64,000 nucleotides of DNA from Pohlia nutans (lineage: Eukaryota > Streptophyta > Bryopsida > Bryales > Mniaceae): the NCBI GenBank assembly GCA_022496805.1, contig CM040085.1, forward strand, positions 51,448,234-51,512,233. Direction: 5' to 3'. Positions 1 through 12,259 of the stretch are shown in pieces. The notes under the pieces were generated by a model. It was not told the DNA's origin, ran no database searches, and worked only from the letters and a program-made list of their open reading frames with translations. The first letter of the stretch is position 1. Each line of letters begins with the position of its first letter. A program made the position numbers and the translations under genes.

Positions 1-1312
1 GAATTATACGAAGAACAATGGTACAGACATGCACAGTGCTTAGAGGTTGAAAGACGAACACAAGAATGGAGGACAGCAGAGCTACTCTACTATTCCAGCG
101 TACACAAGCCAAGACACTGCCGACACCAACTACTATTGTGTGATCACCAACCACAACACTGCTACCACGATCCGCATTACCTCCTGCTGTAATCAAAGCT
201 GCAGCCAATCCACCAACAACAACTCTTCTCTGTTGCAATCAACAAACACCAGCATCAACACCCTAGAAACAAAAAGCTGAGCAGCAACCACTCAACACCA
301 AAACGCACAAGACTCGCAACCCTGATAAGCAGCAGCAGCCGAAGAGCTCTAGCTAGCTAAGGAATAGGGGCAGTCCATCACGCAACTAACAAACAAAGAC
401 GGAGAACGCCCATACCTGCCCCTGAGCCTTCAAATAGGACCAAGATACATAGTAACGAGCGTACCAGGCAGGTGAAAGAAGAGCTCGTCTGTACCATCTT
501 CGTAGAGCCACCAATAAGATTAGCAGACCTTCCACAACCGCGTGCACACAAAACGATTAATCCTACCATGCCATCACCCATTGCCCTCAATAACTACCAG
601 AGTGATTTTCTCGGGGGTAGCAACAAACCAATTTATGTAGACATAGTCTTGTTGTTTAACATGCAATGTATGCAAGACCTGGCCCACGTCAAAGCCCCCA
701 ACCAAACTAGAGCGCTTGACGGAAATTCCCAAGGCTCAATTGCCGCCACAAGACGCATGTTGTTGTACACCAATAGCTACAGCCGGTCCCATTGTGAACC
801 TTGGCTGCTGAGCTCGGCTATACCCAAAAGACCTAACTACGTGAATTACTCAGGTGGGACAAACATGCGTCCAATCAAGACCACCCCCACCCTGCCAAGA
901 AAAGAAGTGAAGATAACGTCAACTTGGAATTTGTAGTGACCGCCAGCAGTAACAACAACACGATGCCTCAGCGCTACTCACATTTTACTAAAAAATTTGA
1001 GCAATCACCGCTGCAACCCTTACAGAGAATTCCATTTCAAGGTAAAAGACGCACCTCCCAACGGCACAACTCCGCTCCTCTGTCAAACTGCCGCACTGTC
1101 AAAGCAGCAGGATGCCAAAAACGAAAATGCTCTTCACGATGCCCACGACATGAAGAAGATTAAAATTGGCAACTCGTCATGCCCCCATAGGACAACTGCA
1201 CCCACAAAATCAGCCGAGCCGCACCACCATACAAATAACCAGCTAAAGTCTCTCCTCTCTACCCATATTTGTGAATTGTTGCATACTTATCTTCCTCTCT
1301 CTCATGTGTCTA
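1..1312. other. No supported gene
   Basis: Several short open frames exist on both strands, but they overlap each other, have no recognisable domain and no convincing splice structure. I see nothing I can name here. Confidence 0.4.
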
Positions 1313-1960
1313 TACATCAGGAAATTTTGGACCCCACTGATTTTTAACGATTTCAGTGCGTTTATCGTTAAACACTGATTCCGCACCTCATACGTGGATT
1401 TAGAAGTGTCATTATGATACGGAAGTGACATACAATACTAGGATGTCGATGCAGTGTCTTTACAATGATTGTGAAAAAAGTGTTGTTTCGGCACGAAAAT
1501 TGTGCTTGACGGAATCCGTGAGTTAATCGTGTATCTACATTACATGGCTAATAAGACACGGATAACATGCGATTGCCTTTGATGCGGATCTAGTATCATA
1601 TACGTATCATATCAACGCCTTTTATTATATCCGTGCGATTTTAGCATCTATTATAATGCAAATTATTGTCGTATGACATCCGTGTAGTCATAGTACAACA
1701 TCCGTGTGGATTCGTATGAAATCCATTGGTATTTGGTGGCATCAATCAAAACAAAATCAGCTCAGAATTATTTCAAGCTTTTAATTTGACAATGAGTGAC
1801 TTAAATTTCTCCACGTCACTCGAGTTCAAGGGTGTTTTCGCACTACAGTAGGGTGTCATACTTCTCAACATAAAAAGTTTCTAATGTTCTAAAACAATTG
1901 CTTTATTGATGAAATATAATAAATAGGGAAAACACCAAAAATATTTTAATATTTTCTTTT

Positions 1961-2000
1961 GGAATCTTTTGGAATCTTTTGGAATCTTTTGGAATCTTTT
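1961..2000. repeat. 10-bp tandem repeat TTTTGGAATC, four copies
   Basis: The unit TTTTGGAATC is repeated four times without interruption, inside the AT-rich interior of the 1313-4095 element. Confidence 0.8.
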
Positions 2001-2939
2001 CAAACTAGTTTATATTATTTTAGAATATTTTGGAATATTCCTAGAATCTTCTTTAAAATATCTTTACGGTCTAATTTCCCAAAATATTTTTAGATCTTCA
2101 TTTATAGAATTTAGAAGCAATTAACATTAAAATTACATTTCATATTTTTAGAATTCAAAATTTGGTATTATTGGTTATAATTGTACTTTTCATCATAGGA
2201 GCAAAAAAAAAAAAAAAAGATGTACAGAAAAGAACAACATTATTTTTCCAAAATAGTAAAATTTGTAATATGAGATAATGTAGAGGTGTTGTTTTTTTAA
2301 AAGTTCCCCTAGGTGGAGTTTAACTTGGATTGGCATGATTCAAATTGGGTTTGAAAGCATACTTGATTTCCTATTAGAAAATAATTATAATTTAATCAAT
2401 TTTTTTAATTTTTTAGTCTCGGGCAACTCATAAAAGGGGGCATTGACCAAAATATGATCTCTCGAAGCATTACGGTTTAAATTGAGTTTAAAATTAGACT
2501 TTCTTTGAACTCAATTTGAGCAACTTTTCAAAAATTAAAATTGCAAAAGCTTTTAATTGCTTAGTACAACATTCTGACCATTGAATTTTTTTTCATTCAA
2601 TCCCAAAGTTATACACTTTCCAATTTAGTTTTTTACTTTCATTCTTTATACCTCTCTTTCATTACTTCATTTCAAGGTGAATATCCAAGGATTTACTTTA
2701 TTTTATTTTTTTATTAGACCCACAACTCGTTTCTCTAACATACAATCAAAAAAATTCAATTAAAACAGAAAGACACATATATTGAAATGTTATAAAGTGG
2801 TAAAAAAAGTTGAAAGAACATACAAAAACTTACAATGAAAAAAATGATTTTTGGTTGAATCAGACATGAAATGAATTTTTTTTGGAAAAAACGTTTCTCT
2901 AACATAAAATTAGAAAAAACTGGAAAAGAAATGTTTTTA

Positions 2940-3430
2940 ACATCGCTAAAAATATGCAAATTGGAAAAAAAAAAAAAAAAAAAGCTCTCAGACATCATGA
3001 TTTCATCCAAAAAAAAAAATCAAATTTTTTTGAAGATTTTTTTAGATATAGGAAAATTTTTGCATAATGTAGTGCAAAAAAAATTTGGAAATTTTTTTTT
3101 TTGACATTGCTAAAAACATCCAAAGTCCACTGAAAAAAAAATAAAAAAATAAAAATACTCATAGCCTTCACGATTTTGGCAAAAAAAACAAAAATTCAAA
3201 ATATTTTAAATGTTTTTATAGATATAGAAAAAAAAGCCTGCATGGTCTAGTGCAAAAAAAAAATTGGAATTTTTTCTTTTTTCCTTCGCTAAAACATCGA
3301 AAGTCCGTTGAAGTTAAAAAAAACAATAGCTCATAGCCATCACGATTTTGGCAAAAAAAAAAATTCATCATATTCTGAAAAAAAATTTAGATACAGAAAA
3401 AAGCTTGCGTGATGTAGTGCAAAAAATATT
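2940..3430. repeat. A-rich tandem repeat, about three units
   Basis: Units of roughly 170-190 bases share the blocks CACGATTTTGGCAAAAAA, a TAGATATAG(A) stretch, a GTAGTGCAAAAAA stretch and a GCTAAAAACATC stretch. Units differ mainly in A-tract length. Small open frames here are artefacts of the A/T runs. Confidence 0.65.
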
Positions 3431-3519
3431 CGTAAAAAGAATTAAATATACATGGCAAAAAAATTGCCAATGGTTACATTCATTTATAATTATCAAAAAA
3501 ATTCATTGACTTGCATCAA

Positions 3520-3705
3520 GACTTCTAGGTGGTATGGTGGTTTAGAGCACGGTTTGGAGTTAGGAGGTCTTATGTTTGATTCCGGCCACCGACGATAGAG
3601 CCCGGGTAAACCGAGGTGGGCCCTACTATGGTCTGGGCAGTCCTAGAAGTTGGACCGGGCAGCCCGAAATAATGTTCGGGCAGGGTGTAAAAAAAAATTG
3701 GAGTA
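3520..3705 (+). mobile_element. tRNA-derived SINE
   Basis: The segment looks like a tRNA-type RNA polymerase III head. GGTGGTTTAGAGCACGG fits an A box and GTTTGATTCCGGCC, about 40 bases further on, fits a B box. A GC-rich tRNA-unrelated body follows and ends in an A-run after GGGCAGGGTG. A true tRNA is unlikely because no complete cloverleaf can be drawn and the body continues well past the T arm. It lies inside the 1313-4095 inverted-repeat element. Target duplications were not resolved in the A-rich flanks. Confidence 0.6.
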
Positions 3706-4095
3706 GATTTTATTTACTTCATCATGAAGATTTTATTTTTATTTAAAAAAAATAAAAATATATTGACCAAATCTAGATATAAAAAGAAAAAAATTGTAGA
3801 TATAGAAAAAATGATGTCGCACGGAAAACACACTGAATCAATAAGGCTTTAAAGACGATTAAGACACGACATTTGACAACTATATAGAGTGAAGAATTCT
3901 CACGTTTTCAATAGATCTATCAATCATGTTGAATCAGTATTATATCCGCTTATACAAGCATGATGTCATATTAGTGCAGTTGTAATGAATGACGCAAGGA
4001 TGCGGAATCTGTGCGAAAAATGTACGTACCCATGAAATATCGGAATTCGCACTGAAATCATTCAAAATCAGTGGGGTCTAAAATTCTTGATGTAC

Positions 4096-5242
4096 ATATT
4101 CCTCATTACCCTCTTTCTCTCTCTCATTACTCTCTCCCTCTCTCTCACAATTCTCTCCCCCTCCCTTACTATCGTCTCCCCACCACAAGCTCAGTACCCT
4201 CTCCTATAGCAAACGATAGCAATAGAAGCAATAGTGCGATTGAGAACAGTAGCGATTATAGAAGACAAAAGAGTAGCAACAATAATCAAAGGAGGCTCGA
4301 CAGCGAAGGCAGTTCCGACACCAAACTCTTAGCAGCGGCAGTGATAGTGGACACCCGGCATCAACAGAGGACCATCGTCCATCGACAGCAACACTAGGAG
4401 AGGAAAGGAGGCGAGCTACCCAACAGCAACGGAAGAAGCCCCTGCAGTAGACGAACTACCCAACAGCAGCAGGCGACGACGCAATGCAAGAAGCCCTGGC
4501 AGCGGCAAAGGAAGACTTGACAACAACGGAGGCAGCGGGAGCAAAGCAAAGCTATGGCCTAGAGGCGGACAAAACAAAGAAGCTGCAAATAACAAAACCT
4601 CAACCAGGAGCAATCACAAGGAGCTGACACCAACGAAGGCAACCACTGGAGCAGTCATCGACACCCACATCTCAAATTCTTTAAAATTTTGAATCAATAT
4701 TTCACCATTGTTGAGACAACATGACAAACACAAACTAGCCACTCAAGGACACAAGGTTGTCTTAACAATGTCACAAGTTATATTGACTCAATGTTGTCAA
4801 TCAAAGGTATTGTTTCAATAATTCCAATATAGTGGTGTAGGAATATTGAATCAACAATTATTCGTGGTTGGATTTTTTGTTTTGGACAATCTTGTGGTAG
4901 TATTTACAAGATGTTTGTTGAAACAATATTGAACAATTTGATATGTACACAATACAATCACATTATAGTTTAAAAATTGAAACAACATGGAAATCATTTG
5001 CATGATATTATTTGGTTAGTTGTCACAATGGTGTCACTTCATATTTGCCAATATGTCCAACCATGATATCAACATTGAAGGCTTTTTGCAAGAATAATCC
5101 ACATTCAAGCAGAGACTTTCAAATTATTGAGAGCAAGATACTAAGCCAACTTTTAGAGCACAATTCAAGAATGAAAAAAAAATCATTTAAAGAAGAAACA
5201 ATGTATATCTCAATTTGTTCTTTAATGCGTATTTGCTTTACT
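4096..5242. other. Gene-free; CT-rich tract
   Basis: A CT-rich microsatellite-like tract spans about 4106-4170. A purine-rich, CAG/CAA-rich stretch follows to about 4660, then AT-rich unique sequence. No supported gene. Confidence 0.4.
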
Positions 5243-6850
5243 TCATTGTATCCATGAAAAGAAGGAAAAGAAGAAAAAGCTAAGTACACTAAGTGGAAAT
5301 GTCGAAGAAGGAACTTTTGATCCAAACGTAAAAATGTGTAAGAAGGAACTGTTGGTGTAGACATATTTTGGCTCGTTTATCAGGTTGTGAACCGGCTTGT
5401 CACTTGCAAGCCGGTCGAGATCTGCATGAAAGAGATTCGCATATAACCTATCACCAAGGACCTCTGTGACCGTGAAGGTCAAGGGGAATTGCATTGTTAC
5501 TGCAATCTGACAATCCTCCTTTCCTGTCCCTAAATCCAATACAACAAATTAAACAAGAAGAAATCATGAATCATATTGTCACTCAAGTTCAAAAATTAAA
5601 CCATTTGGAAAAGTTCACTTGTAATTCTTCTCAAGTGAAGGATCTGGGTCGGAGTTGATCTAACCGATTGAAGCAACATCAATCTAACCAAACAAATAAT
5701 TTTCCACTCACCTTCAGTCACACAGATTTGTTTCCATTCCAGGGGTGCAGGAAACATGACTGTCAACTCCAAACTCGTCATCAGCTCCAAATTTGTCATC
5801 CAAATTGCCATTCATAACAATCAATACCCGTTGCATTTGACTCCGAGACTGCAACAATCTTTTCTCACCTTCTTTCATCATGCGAAGCTCATTGTACATG
5901 TCCAAGGGATTGAGATTCTTTCCTACCGTGGCCAATTCAAGCTACAATACAGAAAAATCAATTATGTCAATTAGGTCACTATAACATGATTATTAAGCAA
6001 CAGATTTGATCTAAAAGTGTTTCAATTGAAATTTTTAACTTACCACATGGAGGAAGAAACCACCTTGATCAACTGTTAGACTCACAGGATCCACTTTACT
6101 ATACTTTTCTCCATGGATAGCTCTTGCTATAGCTCCATGAAAGGCTGTCGATCCATAGGGATCAATATGTCCATTAGCATTTATGGATTTTCGCCATGAA
6201 TCGTCTACCATAGACATTCCAAAGATACCCTAAATGAGTATTTAATTAATGAGAGTATAGGAAAGCAACCAGTTAACCTTCAACTAATTAGCCTTCATTG
6301 GAATTCAAACTTACCATTGACCTTTCATCAAAGTTGATGAATAGGCAATAAATAATCAACTACAATCAGAATTGAGCAACATTTCTATTCGACACCAAGA
6401 GTGTATTATCGACACCAACAGACCATCATTTGATCAAAATTGACAAACAAAATATAACTACTAGTGATCAACATTCACAATTATTGAGTAACAGACTATT
6501 GAGGTAACACACCTTCCTTTAGCACTTGGAGGTCTTCATGCCATTTGTTTATCAAATCACATGGAGCACCAAATAGAGGTTTTGAAACACCAAGAAGAAA
6601 ATAGAGCTCGTCCTTTGCATATCTTGTCAATGCTCCTCGTCTATTGGCAACATTTCTCAAGACCAAGTGTCGCAAACTATTAGCCTCTCCAGGCAAGCCC
6701 CACTCTTTCAAGAAAGCCGCTTTGATATATTGATCTTGGTGAGCATCAAAATTTGTAAGTATTGCCTCGATCAAAGTTTCATCAGAAGGGTACATGCTTG
6801 AAAAACGAGTGTTCCCAAGTAGAATCTTGGTAGATATCAGTAAGGTGCCG
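5243..6850 (-). CDS. Unrecognised multi-exon gene, possibly decayed
   Basis: Four open blocks on the minus strand have plausible splice borders: 6513-6850 (acceptor TTTTTACAG), 6044-6230 (acceptor CATTTAG, donor GTAAGT), 5712-5941 (acceptor TGTAG, donor GTGAGT) and a terminal block 5243-5529. The translations are protein-like, for example SLRHLVLRNVANRRGALTRY in the first and VSLTVDQGGFFLHVV in the second, but I recognise no domain. Blocks two and three join in phase. The join from one to two needs a weak donor. In block three the frame that enters from block two reaches a stop just before the donor, while another frame crosses it. That suggests either a frameshifted pseudogene or an exon I have drawn wrongly. 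The true 5' end is not identified. The last 25 or so residues are Phe/Ser-rich and may be read-through. Confidence 0.35.
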
Positions 6851-8252
6851 CTGTAAAAATCCAAACAACGGGTGTTAAGATCCTTTCAACATCAAAGTCC
6901 ACATCAACAACAAGGTAGTTTATCTTAACAAGGTAGTCCACTAACCTTAACATTTTCTCAATCACAACAAGGTAGTTTATCTTTACTCTTTTCCATGGCA
7001 ACGCTAAGGGACGAAGTTAGTTGCTCCACTTGTTTGCGCAAGGACTCATAAGATAAAGACTAATAAGATAAATGATACTAAAACCTTAGTTCCATCTCTT
7101 ATATTGACCATGTTACCAACAGAAACTCATCACTTCCAATACACTTACATGAAAGGAGTGTAAGCAAGACTCAATAGTTAAGTGTAAGCAAGACTTGGCG
7201 AAACACTATGAAATATGTTTTGACACCAAAGAGCGTGCACTAATCCTACTAGAAACTCCAATATAACATCTCCATTTGAGATATTCAAAACTGTAGACTA
7301 TTGATAACTAAGAAACAAACACTCTCAATAGGTGCAATCGCCAAAACAAATCCAATAACACGAAAGAATACAAGCGATCCAATTTAACATAAAAATGCAC
7401 AGGTTAATCTTATTGTTAGACTCAATTTCACGGTTAAAAAGAGAGCTACACCTCTGTCATCAAATAGCGTTCACTAATCCTACTGGAAATTACAAGATGA
7501 CGATAGCACCTTAGCAACAGCATCTCCATGAAATTGAGATTTTGAAACTGTAGTAACACTACTAATAAGTAAGAAGCAAACATTTGCAATGGCCACAACG
7601 AATGGATCTAAGAATGAAGTAAGAAGAGGAAAGAGCACAAACGATCCAATGAAAGAGAGAAATTCTAATTAAGCACTGCAGTTAATTTGCGATGTATATA
7701 CATGAAGGAATATCGAACAATTGCATCCTATGCTAATAGTCTCGCGAAGAAATTGAATGCAGCGCAAGAATAGTGGATTGCACGTGCTCTTGACCGCCAA
7801 AACTCTTGACAGCCAATTGGAATCAAAGTCTTATACCCGAGCACAACGCAGAAAGTATCACCAAATCAAAACTTACCTCCAAAGCTTACATTGTCGCGTT
7901 CAACAAGAGCAAGAGCAAATCCAAACAACAAAATTAAAAATCAACTAAGAAATTTAATGTGGCACAGAAAGAGAACGGGAGCACCTCATGAAAAGAATGC
8001 ATAAACGGCTGGGTGTCGGTGGTGAGGCACAACAGTACAGGCAAGTGATGGACGGAGCTTCGAAGTGGCAGCTATGGCGATTGCAATTTCTACAACAGCA
8101 ATGCAAGGCGGGACAGGGACTCCACAAGCACACAAATGGCGCGGTTGAATCGCGATCGGCAAGTGGCACTCAACCTCAAGTAGAACTGCGCTGTCAACCA
8201 AGGACGTGAGGTTTGGGAGTCAATTCTCATGAAGCAAAAAGGTGTTAATCCT
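6851..8252. other. No supported gene
   Basis: Sequence of ordinary composition with a moderately GC-rich patch at about 7980-8210. Short overlapping frames on both strands have no recognisable domain. It may hold the promoter or upstream exons of the minus-strand gene at 5243-6850, but no splice chain could be followed. Confidence 0.3.
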
Positions 8253-8256
8253 TTAA

Positions 8257-9041
8257 CCCCTAAAGGACCAAGAAGCCCAAATTGGGCCTCATGTTTTTTT
8301 AGCACTTTTTGAGTAAGTTTTGTATGGACCTTTTTTTTTCAAATTTATTTGTTGTTTGACCAACACATGGAATGTTCTTCACTAATTTCATTTCAGACAT
8401 AAAATTTGGTCCCATCTTAACCCTTTGACGCACCTGCGTCCACATAGTGGACGATGAACAGATTCAAACTATTCTCTTGACTTCATACATGGACAGTTTT
8501 CATCCATCTAGATTTCTCTTGGTTCTTGTGCTAGTTGACTATCATTTGTACAGTGTGGATCTTCAAAATAAGATATTATGATTTTTTTTAAAACACCACA
8601 ATTGGTTTATGTCAAGTTTCATTCTTAATTCAAAAAGTGAGACCTTAAATATGATTTTCGAAAATAAGTAGAATCAAATAATGGAAACCATACCATCTCG
8701 TAGTGCATGTTATTCCAAATTCATTACAATATTTTTAAAAAAATTGTGTTAATTTGGGATTTTTAATTGAATTTCAAAAGAAAACCTTGAAAATTTAATT
8801 TAAGAAAATTAATAAAAATATATGATAAATCCAACCGTGTAGATGTGATCTTCATATTGACATTTACAACTTAGCTTTGAAAATCAACTCCATTTTTGTT
8901 TTTCATCAACCATTTTAAAGGACATCTTTGAAAACGGTGTTTAATCGGGACATTAAACTATTAAAGGGTTAATTATATTTTTCACAATATGAGCAATTGA
9001 ATTTGTCATTTAAAAACGATGAATCCTTGGTCCTTTAGGGG
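8257..9041. mobile_element. TTAA-flanked MITE, family III, interrupted by family I
   Basis: TTAA stands on both sides (8253-8256 and 9042-9045). Terminal inverted repeats begin CCCCTAAAGGACCAA. Related copies lie at 55744-55989, 57249-57459 and, inverted and degraded, about 61087-61270. The copy is split by a family I element at 8421-8968. No coding capacity. Confidence 0.7.
8421..8968. mobile_element. TTAA-flanked MITE, family I, nested
   Basis: Flanked by TTAA at 8417-8420 and 8969-8972, with ends CCCTTTGACGCACC and, on the other strand, CCCTTTAATAG. A second copy lies inverted at 13867-14407 and a third at 59758-60499. Family III copies without the insertion (for example 57373-57400) read CCATCTAGATTATG where this copy reads CCATC-TTAA-[element]-TTAA-TTATA. 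The insertion therefore duplicated a four-base target. Confidence 0.75.
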
Positions 9042-9045
9042 TTAA

Positions 9046-10422
9046 AGGACATACCAAGCCCCTCACGCGATTCTGCGATCCTTGCGTCGCTTCCACGGCG
9101 CCACTTCCACGCGTTCCATCCGTCACATATGCTCCTCGCACTCATGCTGTCAACTCGCACTCATGGAGTCACGCAATTACTCTCGCTCCACCAAAACACG
9201 GTTCAGGAGGCAAGCTTGCTCATCAGGTTAGGTTACAGTACTGTAGGATCATATCAATTATCCCGACACATTTTTCACTCTAGCATTACGTTCCGGTCTG
9301 ATCTGACACGATGAGCCAGGGATGCGTTAACTTACAGAGGAATTGCGTGGATACAGTGTTCTCTATTCGTGCGGGATGAGGTTTAAGGTTGTCTCTAAAG
9401 ATGTATCTCATATAGTGTGCGTTTTGTTGTAACTTGATATGTTGTGCTTGCATTTTAGTAACTAAGTAGCGAAGAGATTTGTTGAAAATTGGTTTCATCT
9501 ACAGTAGCTTCTGGTCTGGGCGGAATTTAGGAGAGAGGGATTGAGGTACGTAGGTTGACGACGTTCTTGTTTTCTGTGCAGGTTTAGAAAGACCTCGGGG
9601 TTTTTTCCTGTTTTTAAGGGAGCATCAGAAAATTAAGTGATTCTATGCATCAGAGCTGTACGGTTCCGAAAGTAGCAAGCCCCGTGTCCTGCTTGCTATG
9701 TCCTGCGGAGCGATGAGGTCGAATTGAAATTTGCTGCAGGACGCTGTTGACGGTCTGCATTCCTGCTCTGTATGTAAGTAAACAGTTTTTCAAGTTTTTA
9801 TCAAGTTCTTAGAATCTCAGTTGAGTTGAAGTTCTGATGACCTAGTGCATTTTTACTTGAAGAGCTTTCAGTTAGTTTTCGCCTTCATACTAAGCCCTCA
9901 AATGAGGCATAAAGTGTGAGTAGTACTACTCAGGTTACACTTCGATAATTTGTGTGATGTGGGAGCGGCTGTTCCAGCTTTCCCTCGAATGGCCGGTGAG
10001 GTAGACTAGGAAAAACAATGGGAAGCTATACTCTGATACTCTGATACTCTTAAATGTGCAAGAACAAGTAGGGACACACGTGAATTTTATTTTATGATAG
10101 CTTGAGTAGGAACAAGGACATTGTAAACTGGATTAGGAACACGATTTTGCAAGTGTAGGAACTGAAGCAACCTTGAAAGCCTTCACGTATTTGGATCAAG
10201 TAAGCCTCCATTGTACTATGCCTCCATTGTACTATTGCTACATGAGAGTCATTGCAATGAAGTCCAATTATATGAACCAGTTATGTTGGTTTGGTAATGG
10301 ATGGATATTGTGGCTTTGCAGTAGAGAATCCTGAGGTGATTTGAAGCCTCAAATGAGACTATATTCCTTGAAGTGAGCGTTGTTTTAACAATGTTGCAAC
10401 AAGTACCAAGAAGCTAGAAAGA
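9046..10422. other. Gene-free stretch with GC-richer start
   Basis: The part at 9060-9130 is GC-rich and could be promoter or untranslated leader for something transcribed rightward, and there is a donor-like GTATGTAAGT near 9771. A triplicated GATACTCT run lies at about 10031-10052. No protein-coding frame is supported. Confidence 0.3.
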
Positions 10423-12259
10423 ATGCCTTGGAGCTGTCCTCATTGCGGGTCCTCTAAGTTTAGTGGATCCGGATTTGCAACCCATGTAAGGCATTGCTCA
10501 CGCCGTATTAATTTGGGTCAATGTATGCCTGTAGCCTTCCCTTTAGCCAATTTTGATGCAGGACATGCAGTTCAAGATAGCCCTAACGACCATTTGCATC
10601 AAATTAGGGTTCCAACAACCTCATCAGTAAGCCCCCCTGAAGAGGAAGGGTTGTACTACAATGGTCCAATTGAGAAAACTCCTACTCCACCTCCAACCTT
10701 TGGTTCAACTTTTCATTTGGTTCAGTTTTCCGTACCTGCAAGAATATGGAGGGGCTATCGGAACATGATATGGACTCCTTGTTGAACATACTATTTCATC
10801 CCGAATTCGATGTAAAGAAAGTGGCTGTGCGAACTTCAGAGGATGTGAAGAATTTTGAGACAGAATTATACAAAGTTGATGATGTAAGTTCTCAATCTTC
10901 ATAATTTATGAAATAACATAAGAAGGTTGAATATTAATTGATTTCTTAATTTTTTATTTTTATTTTTTAAATTTTTACAAATTAATTACTTGTTGATTTA
11001 TTGTGAAACTTCATGTTTTGTAGGGGTGGCAGTCTCATGCGTTGGAAAAAAGAAGCGGTGAAAATCAACTAGTGTTACACTACAAGGACCCTATTTTGGC
11101 ATTAAGCAACTTGTTTTCAGCTCCTCCTGAGAATAGCTTGGGTTTCAAACTTCATTCTACTGTGGAAATCAATGAAGATGGTGAACGGGTATTTACAACT
11201 CCATGTACTTGCAAATGGTGGAACTCAATGGAGGTATTACAATGATTCAACAATTTTGTCATTTGACATATCTATTGACATGTACTGTGAATCCTAATCC
11301 TTGACATTTGATGTGTTTGTAGACTTTTATACTGTCATGAAGCTGTGGTGGCCCTGCTTATGCTTTACAGTGATCAAAAAACGTCACTGTCAAAAAATAG
11401 AAGGATCAACGGTTATCCTATGGTTATGTCAATTGGCAATATTGCTTGTGACTTAAGGGAAGGTGACGAAGGGCATTGTCTGTTGGCTGTGCTTCCTATT
11501 CTTTCAGGTGAAATTTTAAACTTATTTTTTGAAATTTGCCAAAATGGCTAATTATCCTTTATTGATGTCTAAATGCATGTAGTGTTGATCTTTAATCAGA
11601 TTTTCAAATGGAACCACAACGAAAATTGGAGATCTTTCAAGAATGTCTCGAATTAGTATTGAAACCCTTGAAGGATGCAAGTTATAGGTAAGTTTTTCTT
11701 TTCAATCATAAAAATCAAGTGTTACTACATTTGTGTAAAATACTCGTAATTTAGGTAGGCTTTTAATAGATTTTATTGTATTTTATTTTATTTAAAAAAT
11801 TCTTGACATTCTTTTGTCTTATGAGCAGTGGACTTGCTTTAATGGACCCATGGGGAGTTCCACAATTCGTTTATCCACTTCTATTTGTTTATGCATGTGA
11901 CCATCCCGAAGGCTGTAAGGTAAGTATTCTTTTAACTCTGCATTTATTTATTTACATATATTTATTTATTTATAAATATTTATTTACAAGATGCTTAAAT
12001 ATATATTCTAGTATTAATTTATTGATTTATCATTTTATACATTAACTTATAGTGTTTATGACATGGTGACCAAATTGAACTATAGGTTACATGTACATAT
12101 GACACCAATAGGTGTCAATCCCCTTGCTGCTTGTGTATGTGCGGAAAAGACAATCTTGGTGATGTTGAATTATCCTTTGCAAGTAGGACAGAAGAAAAAA
12201 TGCAAAAATTCTTTCACGCAATGAAATCATCTTCTACAAAGGTTGCTCAAGACTTATAA
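10423..12259 (+). pseudogene. Plavaka-like (CACTA superfamily) transposase, truncated
   Basis: Exon-like blocks are 10423-10883, 11024-11233, 11323-11507, 11600-11687, 11829-11919 and 12086-12259, most with consensus GTAAGT donors and AG acceptors. Family features: an N-terminal zinc-binding segment CPHCGSSKFSGSGFATHVRH, a segment SDQKTSLSKN, then GYPMVMSIGNI, then a leucine/alanine-rich LLAVLPIL stretch, MDPWGVPQF, and a Cys-rich CCLCMCGKDNLGD segment. This order matches Plavaka-type transposases, common in fungi and also seen in plant genomes. Two joins do not hold frame: about 10740-10750 within the first block and the start of the third block. Translation ends at TAA (12257-12259), before the conserved C-terminal half. 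It is probably an inactive relic. The identification rests on motif order, not on an alignment. Confidence 0.55.

Larger units (their letters stand above)
1313..4095. mobile_element. Long-inverted-repeat DNA element (non-autonomous)
   Basis: About 45 bases at 1313-1358 recur inverted at about 4040-4095; both copies carry CCCCACTGATTTTT followed by GATTTCAGTGCG. Just inside each end are several degenerate subterminal motifs of the ATCCGTG/GCACGG kind, as in CACTA or Mutator-type elements. The homology runs outward past CACTG, so a classic CACTA terminus with a 3-bp target duplication is not demonstrated. No transposase is visible inside. The interior is AT-rich and carries a 10-bp tandem repeat (1961-2000), an A-rich tandem repeat (about 2940-3430) and a SINE (3520-3705). 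The superfamily is unresolved. Confidence 0.5.

Noticed and set aside
472..936. 154-residue frame near the window start
   Set aside because: No domain, no splice partner, and other frames overlap it; composition is like the noncoding neighbourhood.
3520..3600. A functional tRNA gene
   Set aside because: A and B boxes are present, but no full acceptor/anticodon fold is apparent and a SINE-type body and A-run follow.
8250..9045. Telomere-like CCCTAAA sequence at repeat ends
   Set aside because: It occurs once per terminus inside the inverted repeat, not as tandem telomeric units.
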